Shown here one piece after another: positions 22,793 to 35,300 of a stretch of DNA of 64,000 nt. A model generated the notes under the pieces. That model was not told the origin of the DNA. It searched no databases and worked only from the letters and a program-made list of their open reading frames with translations. Source of the DNA: Coriaria nepalensis (lineage: Eukaryota; Streptophyta; Magnoliopsida; Cucurbitales; Coriariaceae); NCBI GenBank assembly GCA_027186245.1, contig CP114482.1, positions 29,965,209 through 30,029,208 of the forward strand, given 5' to 3'. A program made the position numbers and the translations under genes. Every line of letters begins with the position of its first letter. Positions within the stretch are counted from its first letter, which is position 1.

Positions 22793-24894
22793 CAAGTTAT
22801 GTAAGAAAATAATGTTTGAAGGGCGAAAATAGAATTCGTTCGAAATAATTTAGAATGATTTAATGACTAGAAGAGAGTCAGTGACATGAATTTAAGGCTA
22901 AACAAATGCATTGTTGCCTTCAATAGATCAACTGCAAGTTATGCACGAAAGTCATGTTTAAATGCCGAATTTCTTACGAAGTGATTTAGAATGATTTACT
23001 GACTAAAAGAGATGCAAAAATATGACTTTAAGGCTAAAAAAATGCATAGTTGCCATCAATAGATCAATTGCAAATTATGCAGGAAAGTCGCGTTCTAAAT
23101 GCAAAAAGAGAATTGGATCGAAGTGCCTTCAAACAATTTAATGATTGAAAAGACTGAGTGATATGCTTTTTATTGCTAAAATAATGCATTGTTGTCTTCA
23201 ATAGATTAATTACAAGTTATGTAAGAAAATAATGTTTGAAGGGTGAAAATAGAATTCGTTCGAAATAATTTAGAATGATTTAATGACTATAAGAGACTCA
23301 GTGACATGACTTTAAGGCTAAACAAATGCATTGTTGCCTTCAATAGATCAACTGCAAGTTATGCACGAAAGTCATGTTTAAATGCCGAATTTCTTACGAG
23401 GTGATTTAGAATGATTTACTGACTAAAAGAGATGCAAAAATATGACTTTAAGGCTAAAAAAATGCATAGTTGCCATCAATAGATCAATTGCAAATTATGC
23501 ATGAAAGTCGCGTTCTAAATGCAAAAAGAGAATTGGATCGAAGTGCCTTCAAACAATTTAATGATTGAAAAGACTGAGTGATATGCTTTTTAATGCTAAA
23601 ATAATGCATTGTTGTCTTCAATAGATTCATTACAAGTTATGTAAGAAAATAATGTTTGAAGGGCGAAAATAGAATTCGTTCGAAATAATTTAGAATGATT
23701 TAATGACACTATAAGAGACTCAGTGACATGACTTTAAGGCTAAACAAGTGCATTGTTGCCTTCAATAGATCAGGTGCAAGTTATGCACGAAAGTCATGTT
23801 TAATTGCCGAATTTCATACGAAGTGATTTAGAATGATTTATTGAATAAAAGAGACGCAAAAATATGACTTGAACGCTAAAAAATGCATAGTTGCCATCAA
23901 TAGATCAATTGCAAGTTATGCACGAAAGTCGCGTTTTAAATGCAAAAAGAGAATTGGTTCGAAGTGCCTTCAAACCATTTAATGATTGAAAAGACTGAGT
24001 GATATGCTTTTTATTGCTAAAATAATGCATTGTTGTCTTCAATAGATTAATTACAAGTTATGTAAGAAAATAATATTTCAAGGGCGAAAATAGAATTTGT
24101 TCGAACTAATTTAGAATGATTTAATGACTAGAAGAGACTCAGTGACATGACTTTAAGGCTAAACAAATGCATTGTTGCCTTCAATAGATCAACTGCAAGT
24201 TATGCACGAAAGTCATGTTTAGATGCCGAATTTCATACGAAGTGATTTAGAATGATTTACTGAATAAAAGAGACGCAAAAATATTACTTTCAGGCTAAAA
24301 AAAATGCATAGTTGCCATCAATAGATCAATTGCAAATTATGCATGAAAGTCGTGTTTTAAATGCAAAAAGAGAATTGGTTCGAAGTGCCTTCAAACAATT
24401 TAATGATTGAAAAGACTGAGTGATATGCTTTTTATTGCTAAAATAATGCATTGTTGTCTTCAACAGATTAATTACAAGTTAAGTAAGAAAATAATATTTG
24501 AAGGGCGAAAATAGAATTCGTTCGAACTAATTTAGAATGATTTAATGACTAGAAGAGAGTCAGTGACATGACTTTAAGGCTAAACAAATGCATTGTTGGC
24601 TTCAATAGATCAACTGCAAGTTATGCACGAAAGTCATGTTTAAATGCCGAATTTCTTACGAAGTGATTTAGAATGATTTACTGACTAAAAGAGATGCAAA
24701 AATATGACTTTAAGGCTAAAAAAATGCATAGTTGCCATCAATAGATCAATTGCAAATTATGCATGAAAGTCGCGTTCTAAATGCAAAAAGAGAATTGGAT
24801 CGAAGTGCCTTCAAACAATTTAATGATTGAAAAGACAGTGTGAAATGCTTTTTAATGCTAAAATAATGCATTGTTGTCTTCAATAGATTAATTA
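22793..24894 (+). repeat. 2102-bp five-unit higher-order repeat, copy 2
   Basis: This is the tandem copy of 20693-22792. It is 2 bp longer because of TAATGACACTATAAGAG near 23701, where copy 1 has TAATGACTATAAGAG. The ATTACTTTCAGGCT mark is at 24283. The last 420 bp also starts the large duplication at 24475, so the two levels of repeat overlap. Confidence 0.9.
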
Positions 24895-25734
24895 CAAGTT
24901 ATGTAAGAAAATAATATTTGAAGGGCGAAAATAGAATTCGTTCGAACTAATTTAGAATGACTTAATGACTAGAAGAGACTTAGTGACATGAATTTAAGGC
25001 TAAACAAATGCATTGTTGCCTATAATAGATCGACTGCAAGTTATGCACGAAAGTCATGTTTAAATGCCGAATTTCATACGAAGTGATTTAGAATGATTTA
25101 CTGAATAAAAGAGACGCAAAAATATGACTTTAAGGCTAAAAAAATGCATAGTTGCCATCAATAGATCAATTGCAAATTATGCATGAAAGTCGCGTTCTAA
25201 ATGCAAAAAGAGAATTGGATCGAAGTGCCTTCAAACAATTTAATGATTGAAAAGACAGTGTGATATGCTTTTTAATGCTAAAATAATGCATTGTTGTCTT
25301 CAATAGATTAATTACAAGTTATGTAAGAAAATAATATTTGAAGGGCGAAAATAGAATTCGTTCGAACTAATTTAGAATGACTTAATGACTAGAAGAGACT
25401 TAGTGACATGAATTTAAGGCTAAACAAATGCATTGTTGCCTATAATAGATCGACTGCAAGTTATGCACGAAAGTCATGTTTAAATGCCGAATTTCATACG
25501 AAGTGATTTAGAATGATTTACTGAATAAAAGAGACGCAAAAATATGACTTTAAGGCTAAAAAAATGCATAGTTGCCATCAATAGATCAATTGCAAATTAT
25601 GCATGAAAGTCGCGTTTTAAATGCAATAAGAGAATTGGTTAGAAGTTCCTTCAAACAATTTAATGATTGAAAAGACTGAGTGATATGCTTTTTAATGCTA
25701 AAATAATGCATTGTTGTCTTCAATAGATTAATTA
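24895..25734 (+). repeat. Single trimer unit tandemly doubled (420 bp)
   Basis: The segment 24895-25314 and the following unit share GAATGACTTAATGACT, GACTTAGTGACATGAATTT and TAATAGATCGACTGC, and are identical over A and most of B. They part in the C monomer, near 25190, where the second has TTTTAAATGCAATAAG and GAATTGGTTAGAAGTTCC. The corresponding place in the second large copy (near 34835-35254) has this unit once only, so the doubling is specific to copy 1 or was lost from copy 2. Confidence 0.85.
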
Positions 25735-28700
25735 CAAGTTATGTAAGAAAATAATGTTTGAAGGGCGAAAATAGAATTCGTTCGAAATAATTTAGAATGA
25801 TTTAATGACTATAAGAGACTTAGTGACATGACTTTAAGGCTAAACAAGTGCATTGTTGCCTTCAATAAATCAAGTGCAAGTTATGCACGAAAGTCATGTT
25901 TAATTGCCGAATTTCATACGAAGTGATTTAGAATGATTTACTGAATAAAAGAGACGCAAAAATATGACTTGAACGCTAAAAAATGCATAGTTGCCATCAA
26001 TAGATCAATTGCAAATTATGCAGGAAAGTCGCGTTCTAAATGCAAAAAGAGAATTGGATCGAAGTGCCTTCAAACAATTTAATGATTGAAAAGACTGAGT
26101 GATATGCTTTTTATTGCTAAAATAATGCATTGTTGTCTTCAATAGATTAATTACAAGTTATGTAAGAAAATAATGTTTGAAGGGTGAAAATAGAATTCGT
26201 TCGAAATAATTTAGAATGACTTAATGACTAGAAGAGACTTAGTGACATGAATTTAAGGCTAAACAAATGCATTGTTGCCTATAATAGATCGACTGCAAGT
26301 TATGCACGAAAGTCATGTTTAAATGCCGAATTTCATACGAAGTGATTTAGAATGATTTACTGAATAAAAGAGACGCAAAAATATGACTTTAAGGCTAAAA
26401 AAATGCATAGTTGCCATCAATAGATCAATTGCAAATTATGCATGAAAGTCGCGTTTTAAATGCAAAAAGAGAATTGGTTAGAAGTTCCTTCAAACAATTT
26501 AATGATTGAAAAGACTGAGTGATATGCTTTTTAATGCTAAAATAATGCATTGTTGTCTTCAATAGATTAATTACAAGTTATGTAAGAAAATAATGTTTGA
26601 AGGGCGAAAATAGAATTCGTTCGAAATAATTTAGAATGATTTAATGACTATAAGAGACTCAGTGACATGACTTTAAGGCTAAACAAGTGCATTGTTGCCT
26701 TCAATAGATCAAGTGCAAGTTATGCACGAAAGTCATGTTTAATTGCCGAATTTCATACGAAGTGATTTAGAATGATTTACTGAATAAAAGAGACGCAAAA
26801 ATATGACTTGAACGCTAAAAAATGCATAGTTGCCATCAATAGATCAATTGCAAGTTATGCACGAAAGTCGCGTTTTAAATGCAAAGAGAGAATTGGTTCG
26901 AAGTGCCTTCAAACCATTTAATGATTGAAAAGACTGAGTGATATGCTTTTTATTGCTAAAATAATGCATTGTTCTTTTCAATACATTAATTACAAGTTAT
27001 GTAAGAAAATAATATTTGAAGGGCGAAAATAGAATTCGTTCGAACTAATTTAGAATGACTTAATGACTAGAAGAGACTTAGTGACATGAATTTAAGGCTA
27101 AACAAATGCATTGTTGCCTATAATAGATCAACTGCAAGTTATGCATGAAAGTCATGTTTAAATGCCGAATTTCATACGAAGTGATTTAGAATGATTTACT
27201 GAATAAAAGAGACGCAAAAATATGACTTTAAGGCTAAAAAAATGCAGAGTTGCCATCAATAGATCAATTGCAAATTATGCAAGAAAGTCGCGTTCTAAAT
27301 GCAAAAAGAGAATTGGATCGAAGTGCCTTCAACCAATTTAATGATTGAAAAGACTGTGTGATATGCTTTTTAATGCTAAAATAATGCATTGTTGTCTTCA
27401 ATAGATTAATTACAAGTTATGTAAGAAAATAATGTTTGAAGGGCGAAAATAGAATTCGTTCGAAATAATTTAGAATGATTTAATGACTAGAAGAGAGTCA
27501 GTGACATGAATTTAGGGCTAAACAAATGCATTGTTGCCTTCAATAGATCAACTGCAAGTTATGCACGAAAGTCATGTTTAAATGCCGAATTTCTTACGAA
27601 GTGATTTAGAATGATTTACTGACTAAAAGAGATGCAAAAATATGACTTTAAGGCTAAAAAAATGCATAGTTGCCATCAATAGATCAATTGCAAATTATGC
27701 AGGAAAGTCGCGTTCTAAATGCAAAAAGAGAATTGGATCGAAGTGCCTTCAAACAATTTAATGATTGAAAAGACTGAGTGATATGCTTTTTATTGCTAAA
27801 ATAATGCATTGTTGTCTTCAATAGATTAATTACAAGTTATGTAAGAAAATAATGTTTGAAGGGTGAAAATAGAATTCGTTCGAAATAATTTAGAATGATT
27901 TAATGACTATAAGAGACTCAGTGACATGACTTTAAGGCTAAACAAATGCATTGTTGCCTTCAATAGATCAACTGCAAGTTATGCACGAAAGTCATGTTTA
28001 AATGCCGAATTTCTTACGAGGTGATTTAGAATGATTTACTGACTAAAAGAGATGCAAAAATATGACTTTAAGGCTAAAAAAATGCATAGTTGCCATCAAT
28101 AGATCAATTGCAAATTATGCATGAAAGTCGCGTTCTAAATGCAAAAAGAGAATTGGATCGAAGTGCCTTCAAACAATTTAATGATTGAAAAGACTGAGTG
28201 ATATGCTTTTTAATGCTAAAATAATGCATTGTTGTCTTCAATAGATTAATTACAAGTTATGTAAGAAAATAATGTTCTAAGGGCGAAAATAGAATTCGTT
28301 CGAAATAATTTAGAATGATTTAATGACTATAAGAGACTCAGTGACATGACTTTAAGGCTAAACAAGTGCATTGTTGCCTTCAATAGATCAGGTGCAAGTT
28401 ATGCACGAAAGTCATGTTTAATTGCCGAATTTCATACGAAGTGATTTAGAATGATTTACTGAATAAAAGAGACGCAAAAATATGACTTGAACGCTAAAAA
28501 ATGCATAGTTGCCATCAATAGATCAATTACAAGTTATGCACGAAAGTCGCGTTTTAAATGCAAAAAGAGAATTGGTTCGAAGTGCCTTCAAACCATTTAA
28601 TGATTGAAAAGACTGAGTGATATGCTTTTTATTGCTAAAATAATGCATTGTTGTCTTCAATAGATTAATTACAAGTTATGTAAGAAAATAATATTTGAAG

Positions 28701-31700
28701 GGCGAAAATAGAATTTGTTCGAACTAATTTAGAATGATTTAATGACTAGAAGAGACTCAGTGACATGACTTTAAGGCTAAACAAATGCATTGTTGCCTTC
28801 AATAGATCAACTGCAAGTTATGCACGAAAGTCATGTTTAGATGTCGAATTTCATACGAAGTGATTTAGAATGATTTACTGAATAAAAGAGACGCAAAAAT
28901 ATGACTTTCAGGCTAAAAAAAATGCATAGTTGCCATCAATAGATCAATTGCAAATTATGCATGAAAGTCGTGTTTTAAATGCAAAAAGAGAATTGGTTAG
29001 AAGTTCCTTCAAACAATTTAATGATTGAAAAGACTGAGTGATATGCTTTTTAATGCTAAAATAATGCATTGTTGTCTTCAATAGATTAATTACAAGTTAT
29101 GTAAAAAAATAATATTTGAAGGGCGAAAATAGAATTCGTTCGAACTAATTTAGAATGATTTAATGACTAGAAGAGAGTCAGTGACATGAATTTAAGGCTA
29201 AACAATTGCATTGTTGCCTATAATAGACCAACTGCTAGTTATGCACGAAAGTCATGTTTAAATGCCGAATTTCATACGAAGTGATTTAGAATGATTTACT
29301 GAATAAAAGAGACGCAAAAATATGACTTTAAGGCTAAAAAAATGCATAGTGGCCATCAATAGATCAATTGCAAATTATGCACGAAAGTCGCGTTTTAAAT
29401 GCAAAAAGCGAATTGGTTCGAAGTGCCTTCAAACAATTTAATGATTGAAAAGACTGAGTGATATGCTTTTTATTGCTAAAATAATGAATTGTTGTCTTCA
29501 AAAGATTAATTACAAGTTATGTAAGAAAATAATATTTGAAGGGCGAAAATAGAATTCGTTCGAACTAATTTAGAATGATTTAATGACTAGAAGAGACTCA
29601 GTGACATGACTTTAAGGCTAAACAAATGCATTGTTGCCTTCAATAGATCAACTGCAAGTTATGCACGAAAGTCATGTTTAATTGCAGAATTTCATACGAA
29701 GTGATTTAGAATGATTTACTGACTAAAAGAGATGCAAAAATATGACTTTAAGGCTAAAAAAATGCATAGTTGCCATCAGTAGATCAATTGCAAATTATGC
29801 ATGCAAGTCGCATTCTAAATGCAAAAAGAGAATTTGATCGAAGTGCCTTCAAACAATTTAATGATTGAAAAGACTGAGTGATATGCTTTTTAATGCTAAA
29901 ATAATGCATTGTTGTCTTCAATAGATTAATTAGAAGTTATGGAAGAAAATAATGTTCGAAGGGCGAAAATAGAATTCGTTCGAAATAATTTAGAATGATT
30001 TAATGACTATAAGAGACTCAGTGACTGACTTTAAGGCTAAATAAATGCATTGTTGCCTTCAATAGATCAAGTGCAAGTTATGCAAGAAAGTCATGTTTAA
30101 TTGCAGAATTTCATACGAAGTGATTTAGAATGATTTACTGACTAAAAGAGATGCAAAAATATGACTTGAACGCCAAAAAATGCATAGTTGGCATCAATAG
30201 ATCAATTGCAAATTATGCACGAAAGTCGCGTTTTAAATGCAAAAAGAGAATTGGTTTGAAGTGCCTTCAAACAATTTAATGATTGAAAAGACTGAGTGAT
30301 ATGCTTTTTATTGCTAAAATAATGCATTGTTGTCTTCAATAGATTAATTACAAGTTATGTAAGAAAATAATATTTGAAGGGCGAAAATAGAATTCGTTTG
30401 AACTAATTTAGAATGATTTAATCACTAGAAGAGACTCAGTGACATGACTTTAAGGCTAAACAAATGCATTGTTGCCTTCAATAGATCAACTGCAAGTTAT
30501 GCACGAAAGTCATGTTTAAATGCCGAATTTCTTACGAAGTGATTTAGAATAATTTACTGACTAAAAGAGACCGAAAAATATGACTTTAAGGCAAAAAAAA
30601 TGCAAAGTTGCCATCAATAGATCAATTGCAAATTATGCATGAAAGTCGCGTTCTAAATGCAAAAAGAGAATTGGATTGAAGTGCCTCCAAACAATTTAAT
30701 GATTGAAAAGACTGTGTGATATGCTTTTTAATGCTAAAATAATGCATTGTTGTCTTCAATAGATTAATTACAAGTTATGTAAGAAAATAATATTTGAAGG
30801 GCGAAAATAGAATTCGTTCGAATTAATTTAGAATGATTTCATGACTAGAAGAGACTCAGTGACATGACTTTAAGGCTAAACAAATGCATTGTTGCCTTCA
30901 ATAGATCAAGTGCAAGTTATACACGAAAGTCATGTTTAATTGCCGAATTTCATACGAAGTGATTTAGAATGATTTACTGACTAAAAGAGACGCAAAAATA
31001 TGACTTGAACGCTAAAAAATGCATAGTTTCCATCAATAGATCAATTGCAAGTTATACATGAAAGTCGCGTTTTAAATGCAGAAAGAGAATTGGTTCGAAG
31101 TGCCTTCAAACGATTTAATGATTGAAAAGACTGAGTGATATGCTTTTTATTGCTAAAATAATGCAATGTTGTCTTCAATAGATTAATTACAAGTTATGTA
31201 AGAAAATAATGTTTGAATGGCGAAAATAGAATTCGTTCGAATTAATTTAGAATGATTTCATGACTAGAAGAGACTCAGTGACATGACTTTAAGGATAAAC
31301 AAATGCATTGTTGCCTACAATAGATCAACTGCAAGTTATGCACGAAAGTCATGTTTAATTGCCGAATTTCATACGAAGTGATTTAGAATGATTTACTGAC
31401 TAAAAGAGACGCAAAAATATGACTTTAAGGCTAAAAAAATGCATAGTTGCCATCAATAGATAAATTGCAAATTATGCATGAAAGTCGCGTTCTACATGCA
31501 AAAAGAGAATTGGATCGAAGTGCCTTCAAAAAATTTAATGATTGAAAAGACTGAGTGATATGCTTTTTCATGTTAAAATAATGCATTGTTGTCTTCAATA
31601 GATTAATTACAAGTTATGTAAGAAAATAATATTTGAAGGGCGAAAATAGAATTCGTTTGAACTAATTTAGAATGATTTCATGACTAGAAGAGACTCGGTG

Positions 31701-32029
31701 ACATGAATTTAAGGCTAAACAAATGCATTGTTGCCTATAATAGATCAACTGCAAGTTATGCACGAAAGTCAGGTTTAAATGCTGAATTTCATACGAAGTG
31801 ATTTAAAATGACTTATTGAATAAAAGAGACGCAAAAATATGACTTTAAGGCTAAAAAAATGCATAGTTGCCATCAATAGATCAATTGCAAATTATGCATG
31901 AAAGTCGCGTTTTAAATGCAAAAAGAGAATTGGTTTGAAGTTCCTTCGAACAATTTAATGATTGAAAAGACTGAGTGATATGCTTTTTAATGCTAAAATA
32001 ATGCATTGTTGTCTTCAATAGATTAATTA

Positions 32030-32313
32030 CAAGTTATGTAAGAAAATAATATTTGAAGGGTGAAAATAGAATTCGTTCGAACTAATTTAGAATGATTTAA
32101 TGACTAGAAGAGACTCAGGGACATGACTTTAAGGCTAAACAAATGCATTGTTGCCTATAATAGATCAACTGCAAGTTATGCACGAAAGTCGCGTTTTAAA
32201 TGCAAAAAGAGAACTGGATCGAAGTGCCTTCAAAAAATTTAATGATTGAAAAGACTGAGTGATATGCTTTTTATTGCTAAAATAATGCAATGTTGTCTTC
32301 AATAGATTAATTA
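32030..32313 (+). repeat. A-C unit lacking monomer B, 284 bp (first)
   Basis: Monomer A (32030-32171) is joined directly to C (32172-32313). The join is in the opening box TGCAAGTTATGCACGAAAGT shared by all monomers, after which the C-specific CGCGTTTTAAATGC follows. The clean loss of 135-136 bp fits exchange between the A/B and B/C boxes. It is copied in the second large duplication at 42388. Confidence 0.9.
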
Positions 32314-35300
32314 CAAGTTATGTAAGAAAATAATGTTTGAAGGTCGAAAATAGAATTCGTTCGAATTAATTGAGAATGATTTCAAGACTAGAAGAGACTC
32401 AGTGACATGACTTTAAGGCTAAACAAATGCATTGTTGCCTACAATAGATCAACTGCAAGTTATGCACGAAAGTCATGTTTAATTGCCGAATTTCATACGA
32501 AGTGATTTAGAATGATTTACTGACTAAAAGAGACGCAAAAATATGACTTTAAGGCTAAAAAAATGCATAGTTGCCATCAATAGATCAATTGCAAATTATG
32601 CATGAAAGTCGCGTTCTAAATGCAAAAAGAGAATTGGATCGAAGTGCCTTCAAACAATTTAATAATTGAAAAGACTGAGTGATATGCTTTTTCATGTTAA
32701 AATAATGCATTGTTCTTTTCAATAGATTAATTACAAGTTATGTAAGAAAATAATATTTGAAGGGCGAAAATAGAATTCGTTCGAACTAATTTAGAATGAT
32801 TTAATGACTACAAGAGACTCCGTGGCATGAATTTAAGGCTAGACAAATGCATTGTTTCCTATAATAGATCAACTGCAAGTTATGCACGAAAGTCAGGTTT
32901 AAATGCTGAATTTCATACGAAGTGATTTAGAATGATTTACTGAATAATAGAGACGCAAAAATATGACTTTAAGGCTAAAAAAATGCATAGTTGCCATCAA
33001 TAGATCAATTGCAAATTATGCATGAAAGTCGCGTTCTAAATGCAAAAAGAGAATTGGATCGAAGTGCCTTCAAACAATTTAATGATTGAAAAGACTGAGT
33101 GATATGCTTTTTCATGTTAAAATAATGCATTGTTCTTTTCAATACATTAATTACAAGTTATGTAAGAAAATAATATTTGAAGGGCGAAAATAGAATTCGT
33201 TCGAACTAATTTAGAATGATTTAATGACTAGAAGACACTCAGTGACATGAATTTAAGGCTTAACAAATGCATTGTTTCCTATAATAGATCAACTACAAGT
33301 TATGCACGAAAGTCAGGTTTAAATGCTGAATTTCATACGAAGTGATTTAGAATGATTTACTGAATAAAAGAGACGCAAAAATATGACTTTAAGGCTAAAA
33401 AAATGCATAGTTGCCATCAATAGTTCAATTGCAAATTATGCATGAAAGTAGCGTTCTAAATGCAAAAAGAGAATTGGATCGAAGTGCCTTCAAACAATTT
33501 AATGATTGAAAAGACTGAGTGATATGCTTTTTATTGCTAAAATAATGCATTGTTGTCTTCAACAGATTAATTACAAGTTAAGTAAGAAAATAATATTTGA
33601 AGGGCGAAAATAGAATTCGTTCGAACTAATTTAGAATGATTTAATGACTAGAAGAGAGTCAGTGACATGACTTTAAGGCTAAACAAATGCATTGTTGGCT
33701 TCAATAGATCAACTGCAAGTTATGCACGAAAGTCATGTTTAAATGCCGAATTTCTTACGAAGTGATTTAGAATGATTTACTGACTAAAAGAGATGCAAAA
33801 ATATGACTTTAAGGCTAAAAAAATGCATAGTTGCCATCAATAGATCAATTGCAAATTATGCATGAAAGTCGCGTTCTAAATGCAAAAAGAGAATTGGATC
33901 GAAGTGCCTTCAAACAATTTAATGATTGAAAAGACAGTGTGATATGCTTTTTAATGCTAAAATAATGCATTGTTGTCTTCAATAGATTAATTACAAGTTA
34001 TGTAAGAAAATAATATTTGAAGGGCGAAAATAGAATTCGTTCGAACTAATTTAGAATGACTTAATGACTAGAAGAGACTTAGTGACATGAATTTAAGGCT
34101 AAACAAATGCATTGTTGCCTTCAATAGATCAACTGCAAGTTATGCACGAAAGTCATGTTTAGATGCCGAATTTCATACGAAGTGATTTAGAATGATTTAC
34201 TGAATAAAAGAGACGCAAAAATATGACTTTCAGGCTAAAAAAAATGCATAGTTGCCATCAATAGATCAATTGCAAATTATGCATGAAAGTCGTGTTTTAA
34301 ATGCAAAAAGAGAATTGGTTCGAAGTGCCTTCAAACAATTTAATGATTGAAAAGACTGAGTGATATGCTTTTTATTGCTAAAATAATGCATTGTTGTCTT
34401 CAACAGATTAATTACAAGTTAAGTAAGAAAATAATATTTGAAGGGCGAAAATAGAATTCGTTCGAACTAATTTAGAATGATTTAATGACTAGAAGAGAGT
34501 CAGTGACATGACTTTAAGGCTAAACAAATGCATTGTTGGCTTCAATAGATCAACTGCAAGTTATGCACGAAAGTCATGTTTAAATGCCGAATTTCTTACG
34601 AAGTGATTTAGAATGATTTACTGACTAAAAGAGATGCAAAAATATGACTTTAAGGCTAAAAAAATGCATAGTTGCCATCAATAGATCAATTGCAAATTAT
34701 GCATGAAAGTCGCGTTCTAAATGCAAAAAGAGAATTGGATCAAAGTGCCTTCAAACAATTTAATGATTGAAAAGACAGTGTGATATGCTTTTTAATGCTA
34801 AAATAATGCATTGTTGTCTTCAATAGATTAATTACAAGTTATGTAAGAAAATAATATTTGAAGGGCGAAAATAGAATTCGTTCGAACTAATTTAGAATGA
34901 CTTAATGACTAGAAGAGACTTAGTGACATGAATTTATGGCTAAACAAATGCATTGTTGCCTATAATAGATCGACTGCAAGTTATGCACGAAAGTCATGTT
35001 TAAATGCCGAATTTCATACGAAGTGATTTAGAATGATTTACTGAATAAAAGAGAGGCAAAAATATGACTTTAAGGCTAAAAAAATGCATAGTTGCCATCA
35101 ATAGATCAATTGCAAATTATGCATGAAAGTCGCGTTTTAAATGCAATAAGAGAATGTGTTAGAAGTTCCTTCAAACAATTTAATGATTGAAAAGACTGAG
35201 TGATATGCTTTTTAATGCTAAAATAATGCATTGTTGTCTTCAATAGATTAATTACAAGTTATGTAAGAAAATAATGTTTGAAGGGCGAAAATAGAATTCG

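Larger units (their letters stand above)
24475..33573 (+). repeat. Large segmental tandem duplication, copy 1 (9.1 kb)
   Basis: The order of unit variants here is repeated at 33574-44350. Rare marks pair as follows: ATGCAATAAGAGAAT at 25621 and 35141; TTTAGATGTCGAATTTC at about 28836 and 38356; AACAATTGCATTG at 29201 and 38721 (all offset 9520); GTGACTGACTTTAAGG at 30021 and 39541; and GCAAGTTATACACG at 30911 and 41269 (offset 10358). Copy 1 ends where GTAGCGTTCTAAATGC (near 33448) runs into AACAGATTAATTACAAGTTA, the sequence found at its own start. That is the expected head-to-tail junction. Confidence 0.88.
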
